From: Bradyrhizobium sp. AUGA SZCCT0176
GTDB taxonomy: Bacteria; Pseudomonadota; Alphaproteobacteria; Rhizobiales; Xanthobacteraceae
DNA: 64,000 nucleotides
Assembly: GCF_018130145.1 (NCBI RefSeq)
Contig: NZ_JAFCMB010000019.1
Location: 31,154 to 95,153 of the forward strand
Direction: 5' to 3'
The notes beneath the pieces were generated by a model. The model was not told where the DNA came from. It made no database searches and saw nothing but the letters and a program-made list of their open reading frames with translations. Of this stretch, positions 25,398 through 34,056 are shown in pieces. The first letter of the stretch is position 1; every line of letters begins with the position of its first letter. The position numbers and the translations under genes are program-made.

Positions 25398-26324
25398 TCA
25401 GCCCTTGGCTGCGACCGCCACCAGGCCCGGTACCGGGATGCTGTCCTCAGTGCGCGCCGAGCGATCTTCGAGCACGGATAAATTCAGACCGGCCGCTTCC
25501 ACCGCTTCGTGCACATGGGCTGCCGCGTGGGCATAGCGCAGCCCTGCGCCGAGAATGACGCCTTCGCCGGCATGCGTCTCGGTCGTGAAGGCGAACAGGC
25601 CGCCGGCGGCGAGCACGCGGCTTGATTCCGCCAGCACCGGCGCGAGATCGGGGACATAGATCATCACGTCGGAGGCCAGGATGAGATCGGCGCTGCTGTC
25701 AGGCCTCGCGCGCAGACCTTGCACGATGTCGCCGACTTCAAGCTCCGCATAAAAGCCGGTCGAGCGGGCCTTCTCGATCATGCGCGGCGACAGATCGATG
25801 CCGATGAAATGATCGACCTCTTTGGCGAACGCCGTCGCGACGAGCCCGGTGCCGCAGCCGAGATCGATGGCGCGCTTGAAGAAGGCGGGCTTGCGGGCGG
25901 CCGCGCGCACCGACAGCACCGCCCTGAACAGCAGGTCCGGGCCGCGATAACCGAGATCGTCCACCAGCGCGGAGTTGAACCGCCGCGCGTATTGATCGAA
26001 CAGCACCTGCACATAGCCTTGCGGCATCGCGGCCAATGGTTCGGCGCCGAGCCGCATCAGCCGCAGGCGGGCGCCATGACGATCATCCGGATCGCCGTCC
26101 CACGCCTTGCGAAACGCCGTGATCGCCGCATCGCGCTCGCCGAGCGTTTCTCTGATATCGCCGAGCGTGAACCAGGCCGTAACGAAATTCGGCGCCAAAT
26201 CCGTCGCCTGCAGCAACAGGTCGGCGGCGCCGGGCAGATCGCCCTTCATTTGCAGGTCGCGCGCAAAATCATAACGGCGATCGGCCATCAGATCGCCGGA
26301 GGTCAGAAATATTCGCGTGGGCAT
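25398..26324 (-). CDS. TPR-containing SAM-dependent methyltransferase
   Basis: The protein has 308 residues. Two TPR-like helical hairpins occupy the N-terminal third (DFARDLQMKGDLPGAADLLL; AWFTLGDIRETLGERDAAIT). A class I methyltransferase domain follows from about residue 150: motif I AIDLGCGTGLVATAF, acidic strand FIGIDLSPRMIEKA, then ADLILASDVMIYV. The substrate is unknown. It is divergent from the exonuclease-ligase arm of the repair cluster, with 51 bp between the starts. The ATG at 26324 fits the TPR start; the frame is open further upstream. Confidence 0.82.
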   Translation of the reverse strand: MPTRIFLTSGDLMADRRYDFARDLQMKGDLPGAADLLLQATDLAPNFVTAWFTLGDIRETLGERDAAITAFRKAWDGDPDDRHGARLRLMRLGAEPLAAMPQGYVQVLFDQYARRFNSALVDDLGYRGPDLLFRAVLSVRAAARKPAFFKRAIDLGCGTGLVATAFAKEVDHFIGIDLSPRMIEKARSTGFYAELEVGDIVQGLRARPDSSADLILASDVMIYVPDLAPVLAESSRVLAAGGLFAFTTETHAGEGVILGAGLRYAHAAAHVHEAVEAAGLNLSVLEDRSARTEDSIPVPGLVAVAAKG

Positions 26325-26375
26325 GGGCTCTATGGGGCAGGTAAAAATCGGGGCAATACGCCCTATATAACTGAC

Positions 26376-27413
26376 ATGCGTCCACAAGACATCCTGCTGC
26401 CAGCTCCCGCCGGTTTGTGCTGCAAGCCGGGCGGCTTCCATATCGACCCGGTTCGATCAGTGGAACGCGCCGTGATCACCCACGGCCATTCCGACCACGC
26501 CCGCCCAGGCCATGGCGCGGTTCTGGCGACGCAAGAGACGCTCGACATGATGCGGCTGCGCTATGGCGAGAATTTCGCAGGCGCCACGCAGGCGATCGCC
26601 TATGGCGAGGAAATCAGGCTCGGCGACGTCACCGTCAAATTCCATCCCGCCGGTCACGTTCTGGGCTCAGCGCAAATTGCCGTCACCTGCAAGGACACCT
26701 GCATCGTCGCCTCGGGTGACTACAAGGACGCTTCGGATCCCACCTGTGCGCCGTTCGAAGTGGTGCCGTGCGACGTCTTCATCACCGAGGCGACGTTCGG
26801 CCTGCCGGTGTTTCGCCATGGCAACGCGGCGGATGAGGTAAAGAAGCTATTGGCTTCCGTGGCGCTGTTCCCGGAGCGCGCGCATCTGGTCGGCGCCTAC
26901 TCGCTCGGCAAGGCGCAGCGCGTGATCGCGCTGCTCCGCGAGGCCGGTTACGACGCGCCGATCTATCTGCATGGCGCGATGGAAGCGATCACGCAATATT
27001 ATCAAAGCCGCGGCGTTGCGCTCGGCGAGCTTCGTCCGGCCAAGGGCGTGAAGAAGGCCGACCTCGCCGGCACCATCACGCTGGCGCCGCCGTCGGCGAC
27101 ATCAGACATCTGGACGCGGCGCTTCCCAGATCCGGTCACCGCGTTCGCCTCGGGCTGGATGCGGGTGCGGGCCCGCGCCCGCCAGCGCGGCATCGAATTG
27201 CCGCTGGTGATTTCCGACCACGCCGACTGGGACGGGCTGACCACGACCATCGAAGCCACCGGCGCCGGCGAAATCTGGGTCACCCACGGCCAGGAAGACG
27301 CGCTGGTGCATTGGTGCAAGACCAAGGGCCTCGCCGCGCGGCCGCTCGATCTGGTCGGCTACGGCGACGAGGCCGAGCACGAGCCGCCGCCCCCTGAAGG
27401 GGCCGAGGCATGA
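26376..27413 (+). CDS. Ligase-associated DNA exonuclease (MBL fold)
   Basis: The protein has 345 residues and a metallo-beta-lactamase/beta-CASP nuclease fold. Metal motifs are RAVITHGHSDHARPGHG (about residue 35), the conserved FHPAGHVLGSAQI histidine motif, IVASGDYKDASDP and LPLVISDHADWDGL. It is the Exo component of the Lhr-Exo-ligase-Pde set, a manganese-dependent single-strand exonuclease in studied relatives. Its stop overlaps the ligase ATG by four bases (27410-27413), so the two are coupled. The in-frame region upstream of 26376 lies antisense to the methyltransferase gene and is not part of it. Confidence 0.9.
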   Translation: MRPQDILLPAPAGLCCKPGGFHIDPVRSVERAVITHGHSDHARPGHGAVLATQETLDMMRLRYGENFAGATQAIAYGEEIRLGDVTVKFHPAGHVLGSAQIAVTCKDTCIVASGDYKDASDPTCAPFEVVPCDVFITEATFGLPVFRHGNAADEVKKLLASVALFPERAHLVGAYSLGKAQRVIALLREAGYDAPIYLHGAMEAITQYYQSRGVALGELRPAKGVKKADLAGTITLAPPSATSDIWTRRFPDPVTAFASGWMRVRARARQRGIELPLVISDHADWDGLTTTIEATGAGEIWVTHGQEDALVHWCKTKGLAARPLDLVGYGDEAEHEPPPPEGAEA

Positions 27414-29083
27414 ACCGCTTCGCCGAATTGCTGGATCGCCTCGCCTATGAGCCCGGCCGCAACAACAAGCTGCGGCTGCTCACGGCGTATTTTCGCGAGA
27501 CTGATGATCCCGATCGCGGCTATGCGCTGGCGGCACTGACCGGCGCGCTGTCGTTCAAGCACGCCAAGGCCGGCCTGATCCGCGACCTGATCACCGACCG
27601 CGCCGACCCCGTGCTGTTCGGCCTGTCCTATGATTATGTCGGCGATCTCTCCGAGACGGTGGCGCTGATGTGGCCGAAGGCGGCGTTGCCTGGCCATAAC
27701 AACCCGCCCCCGCCAACCCTTTCCGAAGTCGTCACCACGCTGCGCACCCTCGGCAAGACCGAGCTGCCAAAACAGCTCGCGCGCTGGCTCGATGAGCTCG
27801 ATGAAACCGGGCGCTGGGCGTTGCTAAAGCTCGTGACCGGCGCGATGCGGATCGGCATTTCGGCGCGGCTCGCCAAAACCGCCGCCGGCAATCTCGGGGG
27901 CAAGGACGCCCATGACGTCGAGCTGATGTGGCCGGGATTGAGCCCGCCCTATCTCGACCTGTTCGCCTGGCTGGAAGGGCGCAGCGAAAAGCCAGTAAAT
28001 CGCGATCCGACACCATTCCGACCTGTCATGCTGGCGCATGCGATCGAGGATGCGGATTTTGCCAACCTCGATCCCGCCGACTTCATCGCCGAATGGAAAT
28101 GGGACGGCATCCGCGTGCAGGCGGTGAGCGGCCGCGACGAGCGCGGCCACGTCCAGGCACGGCTTTATTCGCGCACCGGCGAGGACATCACCAAGAGTTT
28201 CCCGGACCTCGTGCCGGCGCTGCATCTGCAAGGATCTTCAAGTTTCGCCATCGACGGCGAATTGCTGGTTCTGCGCGAGGGCCGCGTGCAGACGTTCAAC
28301 GTGCTGCAGCAGCGCCTCAACCGCAAAGTCGTCTCGCCAAAACTGATCAAGGAGTATCCGATCCATCTGCGCGCCTATGACCTGCTCGGCGACGACGAGA
28401 ACGATTTGCGCGAGCTGCCGTTCGTCGAGCGCCGCGCGCGGCTGGAGGCGTTCGTCAAAAAGCTTGACGATGCCAGGATCGATCTATCGCCGACGGTGAC
28501 TTTCGACAGCTGGGACGCGCTGACGGCGGCGCGCGCGGATCCGGCCCAAGCCGGCGCGGGCGAGGATGCCGACGCCGTCGAGGGCGTGATGCTGAAACGC
28601 CGTGACGCGGCCTATCTGCCGGGCCGTCCCAAAGGCCAATGGTGGAAGTGGAAGCGCGACCCGCATCTGATCGACGCCGTGCTGATGTATGCGCAGCGCG
28701 GCCACGGCAAGCGGTCGTCCTATTATTCGGACTACACGTTCGGCGTCTGGACCTCGGGCGAGGACGGCGAACAGCTGGTGCCGGTCGGCAAGGCCTATTT
28801 CGGCTTCACCGACGAAGAATTGCTGGAGATCGACCGCTTCGTCCGCCGCAACACCACCGAAAAATTCGGGCCCGTGCGCCACGTCGTGCACGAGCCAGAC
28901 CAGGGCCTGGTGCTGGAAGTCGCCTTCGAGGGGCTGGCGCGCTCGCCGCGGCACAAATCCGGCGTCGCGATGCGGTTTCCGCGCATCAGCCGGCTGCGCT
29001 GGGACAAGCCGCCGCGCGAGGCCGACCGGCTGGAAACGCTGGAGCGGATGCTGAAGAGTGACGCCAGCATTACCGCAGCGTAA
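27410..29083 (+). CDS. ATP-dependent DNA ligase (ligase-associated repair type)
   Basis: The protein has 557 residues. An N-terminal helical DNA-binding domain (about 1-200) precedes the adenylation domain. Motif I is EWKWDGIR with the nucleophilic lysine at about residue 230. Downstream are the FAIDGELLV (motif III), EGVMLKRRDAAYLPG (motif IV) and GQWWKWKRDP (motif V) segments. An OB-fold domain closes the protein. It seals nicks after processing by the linked exonuclease, and is often annotated as cisplatin damage response ligase. It is distinct from the essential NAD-dependent LigA. Confidence 0.93.
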   Translation: MNRFAELLDRLAYEPGRNNKLRLLTAYFRETDDPDRGYALAALTGALSFKHAKAGLIRDLITDRADPVLFGLSYDYVGDLSETVALMWPKAALPGHNNPPPPTLSEVVTTLRTLGKTELPKQLARWLDELDETGRWALLKLVTGAMRIGISARLAKTAAGNLGGKDAHDVELMWPGLSPPYLDLFAWLEGRSEKPVNRDPTPFRPVMLAHAIEDADFANLDPADFIAEWKWDGIRVQAVSGRDERGHVQARLYSRTGEDITKSFPDLVPALHLQGSSSFAIDGELLVLREGRVQTFNVLQQRLNRKVVSPKLIKEYPIHLRAYDLLGDDENDLRELPFVERRARLEAFVKKLDDARIDLSPTVTFDSWDALTAARADPAQAGAGEDADAVEGVMLKRRDAAYLPGRPKGQWWKWKRDPHLIDAVLMYAQRGHGKRSSYYSDYTFGVWTSGEDGEQLVPVGKAYFGFTDEELLEIDRFVRRNTTEKFGPVRHVVHEPDQGLVLEVAFEGLARSPRHKSGVAMRFPRISRLRWDKPPREADRLETLERMLKSDASITAA

Positions 29084-29148
29084 TCCCGCAGCCCATTGAC
29101 GTCTGAAGGCGGGTTCCCCATTTGCTGTCCGCTATAGTAGATACTTGT

Positions 29149-29199
29149 TTTGACGCGTTTTCTTCATGCGAACCGGTATCCACTTCGCTCGAAAACGCT
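29149..29199. repeat. Intergenic repeat, family F
   Basis: TTTGACGCGTTTTC at the left, a central GCGAACCGGTATCCACTTCG and a right CGAAAACGCT form a partly palindromic unit. The same unit, inverted, lies at 40211-40265. Confidence 0.65.
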
Positions 29200-29233
29200 A
29201 CAATGCGCGGGCGTGACCCGCAGGAGAGCTGAG

Positions 29234-29536
29234 ATGCCCAACGACGTCAGGGATTTGCCGGCCAGCAATGATGGCCTCAACCGCTTTCTCGGCGGCTCGC
29301 CGCTGGCGGTGGCATTCCGGCTGATCCTGCTGTCGGTTCTGGTCGGCGTGGTTCTCGCCGCCGTTGGCTTCGATCCCTGGAATATCCTGCACAGCATGCG
29401 CATGCTGTTCCAGCGGCTCTGGGATCTCGGCTTTGACGCCGTCAACTGGTTGTGGCGCTACTTCCTGCTCGGCGCCGTGATCGTGATTCCGATCTGGCTG
29501 TTGTCGCGGCTGTTCGGCAGCCCGCGCGGGCGCTAA
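29234..29536 (+). CDS. Small inner-membrane protein (DUF6460-like)
   Basis: The protein has 100 residues and two hydrophobic helices: about 25-45 (AFRLILLSVLVGVVLAAVGF) and about 72-92 (WRYFLLGAVIVIPIWLLSRL). AGGAGAG upstream supports the ATG at 29234. It resembles a short alphaproteobacterial family I know as DUF6460; no function is known. The downstream MBL hydrolase gene starts 26 bp later, so they are probably cotranscribed. Confidence 0.72.
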   Translation: MPNDVRDLPASNDGLNRFLGGSPLAVAFRLILLSVLVGVVLAAVGFDPWNILHSMRMLFQRLWDLGFDAVNWLWRYFLLGAVIVIPIWLLSRLFGSPRGR

Positions 29537-29562
29537 ATCTCCTCGCCAAGGGACCGCAGCCG

Positions 29563-30297
29563 ATGCAACTGCAATTTATCGGCTGCGGCGACGCACTGGG
29601 CTCCGGCGGACGCGCCAACACCTGCTTCCATGTCACCGGCGCCAGCGTCAATTTCCTGATCGATTGCGGCGCCTCGTCCCTGCCGGCGTTGAAGCGGCTC
29701 GGTGTCATCAGCGACGGCATCGACCTGATCCTGATCACGCATTTCCACGCCGACCATTTTGGCGGATTGCCGTTCTTCCTGCTCGATACGCAGTTCACCC
29801 GCCGCACCCGTCCGCTCGTCATCGCCGGTCCGCAGGGAATCGAGACCCGGTTGACGCAATTGATGGAGGCGATGTTCGAGCATTCCTCAAAAACGAAGCA
29901 GCGCTTCGAACTCTCCGTCGTCGCGCTCGATCCCGAAGAAAGCCGCAGCTTCGGCGCGGTCAAGGTGACGCCCTATCCTGTCGTGCACGGCGAATCCGGT
30001 GGACCATTCCTGGCCTACCGCATCGAGGCCGAGGGCCGTGTCATCGCCTATAGCGCTGACACCGAGTGGACGGAGACGCTGATCCCGGCCGCGCGCGATT
30101 CCGACCTGTTCGTTGCCGAGGCGTACTATTACGACAGGGTTGTCAAAAACCACCTCAGCCTGAAAACGCTGGAAGCCCATCTGCCCGAGATCAACGCCAG
30201 GCGGCTGATCCTGACGCATATGAGCGACGACATGCTGGGACGGCTGGGTTCGCTTTCCTACTCCACCGCAAGCGACGGTCTGGTGGTCGAGCTGTAA
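29563..30297 (+). CDS. MBL-fold metal-dependent hydrolase (RNase Z-like)
   Basis: The protein has 244 residues. The metallo-beta-lactamase motif is LILITHFHADHFGGLPFFLL, with the first strand QLQFIGCGDALGSGGR characteristic of the RNase Z/ElaC-like branch. Further ligands are YPVVHGES (His), YSADTEWTE (Asp) and LILTHMSDDML (His). It lacks the long exosite of true tRNase Z, so it is more likely a small-molecule or cyclic phosphodiester hydrolase. The DUF6460-like gene is upstream and a MATE gene starts three bases after its stop. Confidence 0.82.
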   Translation: MQLQFIGCGDALGSGGRANTCFHVTGASVNFLIDCGASSLPALKRLGVISDGIDLILITHFHADHFGGLPFFLLDTQFTRRTRPLVIAGPQGIETRLTQLMEAMFEHSSKTKQRFELSVVALDPEESRSFGAVKVTPYPVVHGESGGPFLAYRIEAEGRVIAYSADTEWTETLIPAARDSDLFVAEAYYYDRVVKNHLSLKTLEAHLPEINARRLILTHMSDDMLGRLGSLSYSTASDGLVVEL

Positions 30298-30299
30298 GC

Positions 30300-31625
30300 A
30301 TGCATTCGCCGGCCGCTCCCTCGAAAGTCACGACGGCACAAATGTTTGCCATCGCGGGTCCCGCGATGATCGCGAACCTGACGACGCCGCTGATCGGCAT
30401 CGTCTCGACCACGGCGATCGGGCGGCTCGGCGATGCCACGCTGCTCGGCGGCGTGGCGGTCGCCTCCGTGCTGTTCGACTGCCTGTTCTGGCTGTTCGGA
30501 TTTCTGCGCATGAGCACGGTCGCGTTTACAGCGCAGTCGCTCGGCGCCGGCGACACCCAGGAATTACGCGCCATCCTGCTGCGCGGCTTCATCGCTGCAG
30601 GGCTGGTCGGCGCCGCGCTCATCCTGCTGCAGATCCCGCTCGCCAGCCTCCTGCTGGAGGCGATGGGCGGCAGCGAAGGCGTCACGCGCGCGGCGAAAAC
30701 CTATTTCACGATCCGGATCTGGTCGGCGCCGCTGGCGCTCGGCAATTATGTCATGCTGGGCTGGCTGATCGGACAGGCCCGCGCCAAACTGGCGCTCGGC
30801 ACGCAGATCACCATCAACCTGATCAACGCGGCAGCGACCGCGCTCCTGGTGCTGGTGCTCGACCTCGGCATTGCCGGCGCGGCGATCGCGGCCGTGATCG
30901 CGGAAGCGGCCGGGCTCCTGCTCGGCATTATGATCGCGCGGCGTCTTTCCCATGGGCAACCGGCCATCTCGCGCGCGACGCTGCTTGACCGCACCAAACT
31001 GATGCGGTTGCTGGCGGTCAACCGTGACATCCTGATTCGCACCGCGGCGTTGATCGCGGCCTTCCTGTTCTTCACCGCGCAGGGAGCCCGCGCCGGCGAC
31101 CTGACGCTCGCGGCCAATGCGGTGTTGAACAATTTCCTGATGATCAGCGCCTTCTTCCTCGACGGCCTTGCCAACGCCGCCGAACAGCTCTGCGGCCGCG
31201 CCTATGGCGCCCGCGACCGAAGCGGATTTGCCGGCGCGGTCAAACTGGTCGTGGTCTGGGGCTTTGGCTTTGCGCTCGCCGTCGCCGCCGTCTTCGCTCT
31301 GTTCGGCCCCTCCCTGATCGACATCATGACGGCGAGCGTCGACGTGCGGCGCATCGCGCGCGATTATCTGCCGTTCGTGATCTTCGCGCCGCTGCTCGGC
31401 GTGTTCGCCTTTGCCTTTGACGGGGTCTATATCGGCGCGACCTGGGCGCGCGACATGCGCAACCTGATGCTGCTGTCGCTCCTGATCTTCCTTGGCGCGT
31501 GGCTGGCGCTGCGTTCGTTCGGCAATGCCGGGCTGTGGGGCGCGCTACTGGTGCATTACGCCGCCCGCGGCGGCCTGGAAGCGCTGCGTTATCCGGCGCT
31601 GTTGAAGAGGTCGTTCGAGGAGTGA
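30300..31625 (+). CDS. MATE-family efflux transporter (DinF-like)
   Basis: The protein has 441 residues and about twelve hydrophobic helices in two six-helix halves. The N-terminal GPAMIANLTTPLIGIVSTTAIG and FGFLRMSTVAFTAQSLGAGD segments are typical of the DinF branch; the equivalent in the second half is FFLDGLANAAEQLCGRAYGA. It would export cationic drugs or metabolites using a Na+ or H+ gradient. Its ATG follows the hydrolase stop by three bases, indicating an operon. A second, NorM-type MATE protein is at 54140-55582. Confidence 0.88.
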   Translation: MHSPAAPSKVTTAQMFAIAGPAMIANLTTPLIGIVSTTAIGRLGDATLLGGVAVASVLFDCLFWLFGFLRMSTVAFTAQSLGAGDTQELRAILLRGFIAAGLVGAALILLQIPLASLLLEAMGGSEGVTRAAKTYFTIRIWSAPLALGNYVMLGWLIGQARAKLALGTQITINLINAAATALLVLVLDLGIAGAAIAAVIAEAAGLLLGIMIARRLSHGQPAISRATLLDRTKLMRLLAVNRDILIRTAALIAAFLFFTAQGARAGDLTLAANAVLNNFLMISAFFLDGLANAAEQLCGRAYGARDRSGFAGAVKLVVVWGFGFALAVAAVFALFGPSLIDIMTASVDVRRIARDYLPFVIFAPLLGVFAFAFDGVYIGATWARDMRNLMLLSLLIFLGAWLALRSFGNAGLWGALLVHYAARGGLEALRYPALLKRSFEE

Positions 31626-31635
31626 GGTCTTTCTT

Positions 31636-31769
31636 CCCCCTCGCCCCGCTCTTGCGGGGAGAGGGTTGGGGTGAGGGGCTCTATCCACGAGTGAGGCCGA
31701 CGATGGTCCGGTACCCCCTCACCCGGATCGCAAGTGCGATCCGACCTCTCCCCGCAAGCGGGGAGAGGT
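31636..31769. repeat. Palindromic intergenic repeat, family E, second copy
   Basis: CCCCTCGCCCCGCTCTTGCG with its GGGGAGAGGG partner on the left is paired with a CCTCTCCCCGCAAGCGGGGA hairpin on the right. It lies between convergent genes. The orientation is opposite to the copy at 23044. Confidence 0.8.
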
Positions 31770-31783
31770 AAAGAGAACGCCCG

Positions 31784-32881
31784 CTACTGCACCGGCCATT
31801 CCTCGGCGGTGATCGTGGCGGCATCGGCGCCGACGATTTCCGCCAGCGAGTCGCGGCCGGTGCGCAGCAAGGTCGAGGACAGATCGCTCTTGATGTCCTC
31901 GACCAGCCCGAGGCCCTTGTAGATCAGCGACGAGTAGAGCTGGATCAGGCTGGCACCGGCGCGGATCTTGGTCAGCGCGGCACCTCCGCTATCGATGCCG
32001 CCGACCCCGATCAGCGGGAAGGCGCCTTCGGCACGCACATACGTTTCCGCCACCATCCGCGTCGACAGCCGGAACAGCGGCCGCCCCGACAGACCGCCCT
32101 GCTCCTTGGCGCGGCCCGTTTCGCGTAAGCTCGAGGGCCGCGCCAGCGTGGTGTTGGCCACAACCATGCCGTCGACCCGGCGCGAGCGCGCGATGTGCAC
32201 GACGTCGTCGAGTTCAGCCAGACTCAAATCCGGCGCGATCTTGAGCAGCACCGGGGAATCGCCGGCATTCTTGCGCACCCGCTCGCGCGCATCGATCACC
32301 CGGGCGAGGAGATCGTCGAGCGCGGCCGATTGCTGCAGATTGCGCAGACCCGGCGTGTTCGGCGAGGAGACGTTTACGGTGAAATAGCTCGCGACCGGCG
32401 CAAAGGTCTCGATCAGCTTGACGTAATCGGCGGTACGGTCGGCCGAATCCTTGTTGGCTCCGACATTGACGCCGACGATGCCGGCAAGATGCGCGCGCGA
32501 GGCGAGCCGCCGCAGCACAACTTCCGCCCCGTCATTGTTGAAGCCCATCCGGTTGATCACAGCCTCGTCGCGCTCCATCCGGAACAGCCGCGGCCGCGGA
32601 TTGCCGACTTGCGGTTTCGGCGTCACCGAGCCGATCTCGACGAATCCAAATCCCAGCCGCAGCAGCGCGTCGGGCGCCTCCGCGCTCTTGTCGAAGCCCG
32701 CGGCCATCCCGATCGGATTGGGAAAATTGAGGCCGAAGGCGCGCACCGCCAGCTTCGAATCGTCCGGCTTCGAACGGATCGGCGGCAGCAGCCGCAGGCC
32801 CTGGATGGCCATGCGATGCGCATCCTCCGGGTCGAACCAGCGCAGCAGCGGCAGCGAAAAGGCGTCGAAGGCGCGGATCAC
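31784..32881 (-). CDS. pyrD: Dihydroorotate dehydrogenase (quinone), class 2
   Basis: This 365-residue membrane-associated flavoenzyme performs the fourth step of pyrimidine synthesis. The N-terminal amphipathic class 2 extension is present (FSLPLLRWFDPEDAHRMAIQ). FMN and substrate motifs follow: GLNFPNPIGMAAGFDKSAEA, GSVTPKPQVGNPRPRLFR, INRMGFNNDG, and NVSSPNTPGLRNLQ with the catalytic serine. LIGVGGIDSGG and YSSLIYKGLGLV bind phosphate. The four-base overlap with the upstream DUF952 gene suggests cotranscription. Confidence 0.96.
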   Translation of the reverse strand: MIRAFDAFSLPLLRWFDPEDAHRMAIQGLRLLPPIRSKPDDSKLAVRAFGLNFPNPIGMAAGFDKSAEAPDALLRLGFGFVEIGSVTPKPQVGNPRPRLFRMERDEAVINRMGFNNDGAEVVLRRLASRAHLAGIVGVNVGANKDSADRTADYVKLIETFAPVASYFTVNVSSPNTPGLRNLQQSAALDDLLARVIDARERVRKNAGDSPVLLKIAPDLSLAELDDVVHIARSRRVDGMVVANTTLARPSSLRETGRAKEQGGLSGRPLFRLSTRMVAETYVRAEGAFPLIGVGGIDSGGAALTKIRAGASLIQLYSSLIYKGLGLVEDIKSDLSSTLLRTGRDSLAEIVGADAATITAEEWPVQ

Positions 32882-33222
32882 GGCGCAAGCTCCGGAATGT
32901 CATGATGGCCGTCGGACCGCGCCCGCATGTCGAGGATGGCGGTGACGGCGCCGAGATCGAGTTCGCCATAGAGATGCGGGAACAATTCGTCGTTGCGCGA
33001 GGGCTCCCAGCGCAATTCATCCCCGAGCGCATCGGCGTCGACCGCGATCAAAAACAGCCCGGTCTGGCCGAAATAATGTTTCCGCGCGGTTTCGGCGACC
33101 TGGGAGGCTGTGGAAAAATGGATGTAGCCGTCGCGCAGATCGTCCGCGCTGCCCCGATAGACGCCTTGCCGCTCGGCCTCGCGCCAGGCCGAGGCGGAGC
33201 TGATTTTGTAGATCGTGGGCAC
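32878..33222 (-). CDS. DUF952 family protein
   Basis: This 114-residue cytosolic protein starts at a GTG (33222). The family hallmarks are IYKISSASAWREAERQGVY near the N-terminus, DGYIHFSTASQV, and the C-terminal LFPHLYGELDLGAV. The fold resembles ADP-ribosyltransferase-like or small glutathione-linked proteins, and its biochemical role is unknown. It overlaps pyrD by four bases (ATGA), a pairing often seen in alphaproteobacteria. The frame stays open upstream, but that part lacks family features. Confidence 0.85.
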   Translation of the reverse strand: MPTIYKISSASAWREAERQGVYRGSADDLRDGYIHFSTASQVAETARKHYFGQTGLFLIAVDADALGDELRWEPSRNDELFPHLYGELDLGAVTAILDMRARSDGHHDIPELAP

Positions 33223-33405
33223 TCGCCGGCATTCCCTGTTTGTCGTTGAGTCTCTTGGGATTTTTCCCGGGATTCCGGGTCGGGCGCCGACCGTAAAGGC
33301 GGCTGGGGCTGAACTCAAGCGCCGCCGCGCCGTCCGACCAGCATGGAATTTGCGGAAACCCCGCGTTTCAGGCAATAATTCCTAAACCCGACTTTGAGTG
33401 ATCCC

Positions 33406-34056
33406 ATGGCCAAACCATCCAAAGCCCGCCTTCTCACCCACGGCCAGGTCTGGACCGCGCTCGACCGGCTCGCCGAGCGCGCCGGCCTGTCGCCCTCGGG
33501 CCTCGCCAAGCGCTCCGGCCTCGACCCCACCACCTTCAACAAATCCAAGCGCATCACGGGCGACGGCCGCGAACGCTGGCCCTCGACCGAATCGGTCTCC
33601 AAGGCGCTGGCCGCCACCAATTCCTCGATCGACACGTTTGTGCAGCTGATCGGCGACGGCGCGCGCAGCCAGCAATCCGTGCCGATGCTCGGCTTTGCCC
33701 AAGCCGGCAGCGGCGGCCATTTCGACGACAGCGGTTTTCCCGCCGGCAAGGGCTGGGACGAGGTGGCGCTGCCCGCCGCGGACGACGAGCACGCCTATGC
33801 GCTGGAAATATCCGGCGATTCGATGAAGCCCGCCTACCGCGACGGCGACATCATCGTGGTCTCACCGGGCACACCGATCCGGCGCGGCGACCGCGTGGTG
33901 GTGAAGACGAGTGACGGCGAGGTGATGGTGAAGGAATTGAAGCGCCGCACCACCAGGACGCTGGAGCTGCAATCGCTCAACCCGGCGCAGGCCGACCGCG
34001 CGCTCGACGCCGACGACGTCGAATGGATCGCGCGGATCGTATGGGCGAGCCAGTAG
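33406..34056 (+). CDS. Helix-turn-helix regulator with S24 (LexA/CI-like) peptidase domain
   Basis: The protein has 216 residues. The N-terminal HTH (about 10-75) reads LAERAGLSPSGLAKRSGL, then DPTTFNKSKRI. The C-terminal S24 domain has the catalytic serine in EISGDSMKPAYRDGDII and a candidate lysine in EVMVKEL. Such proteins are CI-type repressors that self-cleave with RecA filaments, though many chromosomal versions are not DNA-damage controlled. The coding region overlaps that of a mismatch DNA glycosylase by 16 bases, which ties it to DNA repair. Confidence 0.85.
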   Translation: MAKPSKARLLTHGQVWTALDRLAERAGLSPSGLAKRSGLDPTTFNKSKRITGDGRERWPSTESVSKALAATNSSIDTFVQLIGDGARSQQSVPMLGFAQAGSGGHFDDSGFPAGKGWDEVALPAADDEHAYALEISGDSMKPAYRDGDIIVVSPGTPIRRGDRVVVKTSDGEVMVKELKRRTTRTLELQSLNPAQADRALDADDVEWIARIVWASQ

